Shown here piece by piece: positions 52,977 through 54,842 of a DNA stretch of 54,842 nucleotides. Origin of the DNA: Pseudobacteriovorax sp. (lineage in GTDB: Bacteria; Bdellovibrionota_B; Oligoflexia; Oligoflexales; Oligoflexaceae); the NCBI GenBank assembly GCA_013215145.1, contig JABSRP010000047.1:1-54842 (forward strand), read 5' to 3'. The notes under the pieces are model-generated. The model saw only the letters and a list, made by a program, of their open reading frames with translations. It was not told the origin of the DNA and did not search any database. Position 1 is the stretch's first letter; every line of letters begins with the position of its first letter. Made by a program: the position numbers and the translations under genes.

Positions 52977-53749
52977 GAATGGTTGTCAATGATGGCTTGG
53001 ATAAAGCACTTTGTCCCGTCTTGGAGTTTTATGATGCTAGCATCGATGTGCCATAGCTTATTCGGAGCGCTGGCTCTGATACCTATCTTGGGCTTGGCTG
53101 GATATATTCGTTTCAGAGGGCGGCGTAGCTTCAACTTTCTGATCACTCTTGACCAGGTGATATGGGAGGCAAAAACATCTCCCTGTCTTTTTGCATTGAG
53201 TGCTAGGGATGCAATGCTGAAGTGCGCGAATCTCTTTGATGTGACATATTCGACGATTTTACCAATCTCAGTATTACTTAGCTTTGTCGGATGATGTCTT
53301 GGACATTGAGTAACATTCTCTAATTCACAGGAGGAGTTACTTTTGAGACAATTCCTGTATCTGGCTAGACTGAGCCCGATGGCATCTAGGCAATCTTTAA
53401 GTGAGAGCTGTTTTGCTGCAGCATTGATAGCTTCCATTAGGAGTTTTTTGTTTTCTGCCTTGGGAAGACGCTGGTATTGCAGTTGGAAGACAAATATTCT
53501 AAACGTGAAAATGACTAGCTTTTGCGCGGTCTTGAGTTTCTCAATTTCATCCTTGAGCTGACTTACTTGGGTGGCTAGCTCGTCATTGGAATAGTTCAGC
53601 TCAGGAAGGGTGACCACATCGAAATTTTTCTTTCTAATCCATTCTCGTGAGGTTGATGGCGGGATGTTTAACTGAGGGAATAGGTTTGGGTTGCCAGTGT
53701 CGGCAATCATTTGTTTGATTCTATGATCATAGCATCTGTAGTTTGTCAC
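52970..53749 (-). pseudogene. DDE-type transposase/integrase truncated by repeat E
   Basis: GTG 53749 has GGAG eight bases upstream. The 259-residue product has an N-terminal HTH part (IPPSTSREWIRKK), a coiled region (ELATQVSQLKDEIEKLKTAQ), a second HTH (CLDAIGLSLARYRNCLK), and the start of an integrase core (KLWHIDASIIKLQDGTKCFIQAIIDNHSG) with the first catalytic Asp. The rest of the DDE core is missing because the frame runs into repeat E and stops. It is therefore inactive. Confidence 0.8.
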
Positions 53750-53890
53750 AGCTTCGTCTCCTCTGCGTGGAGACCGTGTATGCCAAAAAAGTTATCGAGT
53801 CAAGAGTCAGTGAAAGTTCGTTAATGAATTTAACAAATTGCCCTGGTACGCTGCACGGTTATATTTTCAATTTCCAAAAATATCGATAAT

Positions 53891-54178
53891 ATGACGCATA
53901 AAACATTCTTACTATCATATAACGGATTAACTGTGAAAATATTTCGGAAGATTTCACTGTCCTACAAAAATCAATCGAAACGTAGTGCTGGGATAATCAA
54001 AGTGGATCGTTGGAATCTTTTATTAATACTAGCAGAGCATATTCCATTTCGACACCCATCAATAGACATGCCGATAAGGCCACCTACTCTTTTCTGGACA
54101 TGTGATCAGATCGACGAGATTTCAAAGTTTTTATCAACTTTGTTAAATATTTCGAATATTTTGGGAAGTCGTGCTTGA
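53891..54178 (+). CDS. Small protein, unknown (possible)
   Basis: The 95-residue frame starts at ATG 53891 and is basic at first (KIFRKISLSYKNQSKRSAG), then contains WNLLLILAEHIPFRHPS and FWTCDQIDEISKFLSTLLNI. There is no ribosome site. It may be a real small protein or decayed DNA. Confidence 0.3.
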   Translation: MTHKTFLLSYNGLTVKIFRKISLSYKNQSKRSAGIIKVDRWNLLLILAEHIPFRHPSIDMPIRPPTLFWTCDQIDEISKFLSTLLNISNILGSRA

Positions 54179-54217
54179 TTTTGATTTGGTCGACGTGTAG
54201 GACCTTCGGACCAATGG

Positions 54218-54347
54218 GGGATGATAGCTCAGTTGGTTAGAGCAGCCGACTCATAACCCACTGTTTTTGTTTTAAATTGTCCTACCAGCCACCACTTCAT
54301 CAATAATTTCAGCTAGTGTCCTGTTTCAGAAGCTTCTTGAGGGTTAG
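54218..54347 (+). pseudogene. tRNA(CAT) 5' half with conserved tail, right copy
   Basis: Bases 54218-54257 give acceptor GGGATGA, TA, D arm GCTC-AGTTGGTTA-GAGC, anticodon stem GCCGA and loop CTCATAA. CCCAC follows instead of the expected TCGGC. The tail matches the left copy with one indel over about 136 bases, including GCTAGTGT and GCTTCTTG near its end. Unlike the left copy it is followed by a terminator, as expected for an original tRNA transcript end. Confidence 0.8.
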
Positions 54348-54361
54348 ATGTGGGCTGAATT

Positions 54362-54392
54362 TGCGGGTTAGATCTGTACCCGCACTTTTTTT
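54362..54392 (+). terminator. Intrinsic terminator after right tRNA half
   Basis: TGCGGGT (54362-54368) pairs with ACCCGCA (54378-54384) over a nine-base loop, then C and seven T (54386-54392). It is well formed and would end transcription from the tRNA-half locus. Confidence 0.85.
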
Positions 54393-54596
54393 AGCCATGA
54401 ATGTAATCACTTAAATACACCAATAACTCTCTAGTAAGGCTTTAAGCATGGCGCCGAAACAGCGTGGATATATAGTGCTGCTAAATTCTTCATATTGACA
54501 CATTAGATTTTCGTGCAATAAACCAATCCTGAGTCTGTCTCTAATATGGGTATTGTTTTTAATTAAATCGAAAGGGCATGGGAACGTGGAATTAAT

Positions 54597-54779
54597 ATGA
54601 AAAAACAATTCTACAGAAAACAATTACGGACTATGGGACTAATAGTACTCAATGTTTTGCTAGTAGGTTGCTCTGGAAACCCAATATATCAAAAGTTTAA
54701 CAACCAAAGTGGAACAGGTTTCTTCGGGCAAAGCCAAGGGTATGTTTCTGCGGCGAGAGGTAAAGTGGAGTGGTATTGA
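54597..54779 (+). CDS. Small lipoprotein
   Basis: The 60-residue product MKKQFYRKQLRTMGLIVLNV has a basic start, a hydrophobic core and an LLVGCSGNP lipobox. About 35 mature residues remain, with Gly and Tyr. It ends just before the IS3-type end, so it may be truncated by that element. Confidence 0.55.
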   Translation: MKKQFYRKQLRTMGLIVLNVLLVGCSGNPIYQKFNNQSGTGFFGQSQGYVSAARGKVEWY

Positions 54780-54842
54780 AAAAACGGACACCCATTAAGC
54801 TATTTCATTTTCGAATTGCTCAGGTGATTTGTAATCAAGCCC
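54780..54842 (-). mobile_element. 3' end of an IS3-type element (partial)
   Basis: On the minus strand a frame from the window edge reads LDYKSPEQFENEIA and stops at 54795-54797, the usual C-terminus of IS3-family OrfB. The following GGGTGTCCGTTTTTTC matches the style of IS3-family terminal regions. Only the last 16 codons are in the window; completeness cannot be judged. Confidence 0.7.

Noticed and set aside
1..54842. CRISPR arrays and rRNA genes
   Set aside because: No regularly spaced short repeats with unique spacers and no rRNA-like conserved blocks were seen on either strand.

Overview
The window reads as a chromosomal segment of a Gram-negative, probably predatory-clade or deltaproteobacterial-type organism, with Oligoflexia/Bdellovibrionota as the best guess. 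The pointers are a TIGR02147-type regulator, a DUF4382 lipoprotein, an EF-G of the mitochondrial/spirochaete/planctomycete/delta type, a GspN of the Leptospira/delta type, and a 7TMR-DISM receptor fused to a class III cyclase. Species cannot be named from the sequence alone.

Region 1 (1-10.8 kb) holds envelope and housekeeping genes: an outer-membrane-type protein, two lipoproteins, a two-domain fasciclin lipoprotein, a TIGR02147 regulator followed by DUF4382 and DUF2797 genes, a large single-pass membrane protein, and an isolated elongation factor G. A perfect 51-bp inverted repeat at 1411-1573 is the oddest non-coding element here. Region 2 (10.8-13.8 kb) is a three-gene leftward unit around a glycosyltransferase-TPR fusion. 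Region 3 (13.8-28.7 kb) is a leftward type II secretion operon, gspC-C-D-E-F-G-H-I-J-K-L-M-N, with two tandem gspC genes, no gspO, and a terminator after gspN. Shikimate kinase lies just upstream. Region 4 (29.5-38.1 kb) holds an enoyl-CoA hydratase-like gene, a leftward yajQ-ychF-hypothetical unit, a periplasmic protein, and dnaG-rpoD.

Region 5 (38.2-54.4 kb) is accessory DNA. Both ends carry the same roughly 136-bp direct repeat: the 5' half of a CAT-anticodon tRNA, cut at the end of the anticodon loop, plus about 88 bp of shared tail. Between them are five same-orientation copies of a roughly 78-bp imperfect palindrome that I could not find elsewhere in the window. One copy truncates a transposase, one seems to split a small gene, and one supplies the stop codon of the cyclase gene. 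Cargo includes a likely RNA-repair operon (Rnl-type RNA ligase, HD-Pnk end-healing enzyme, small protein) with a palindrome over its predicted promoter, two related secreted proteins, an NTF2-like, a lipocalin-like and a VTT membrane protein, and several decayed genes with in-frame stops. The window ends in the 3' end of an IS3-type transposase gene.

The strongest leads are the tRNA-half-bounded island, its private palindromic repeat family, the RNA-repair operon inside it, and the giant hairpin near 1.5 kb. All family assignments come from reading the translations by eye; no database search or structure prediction was run.
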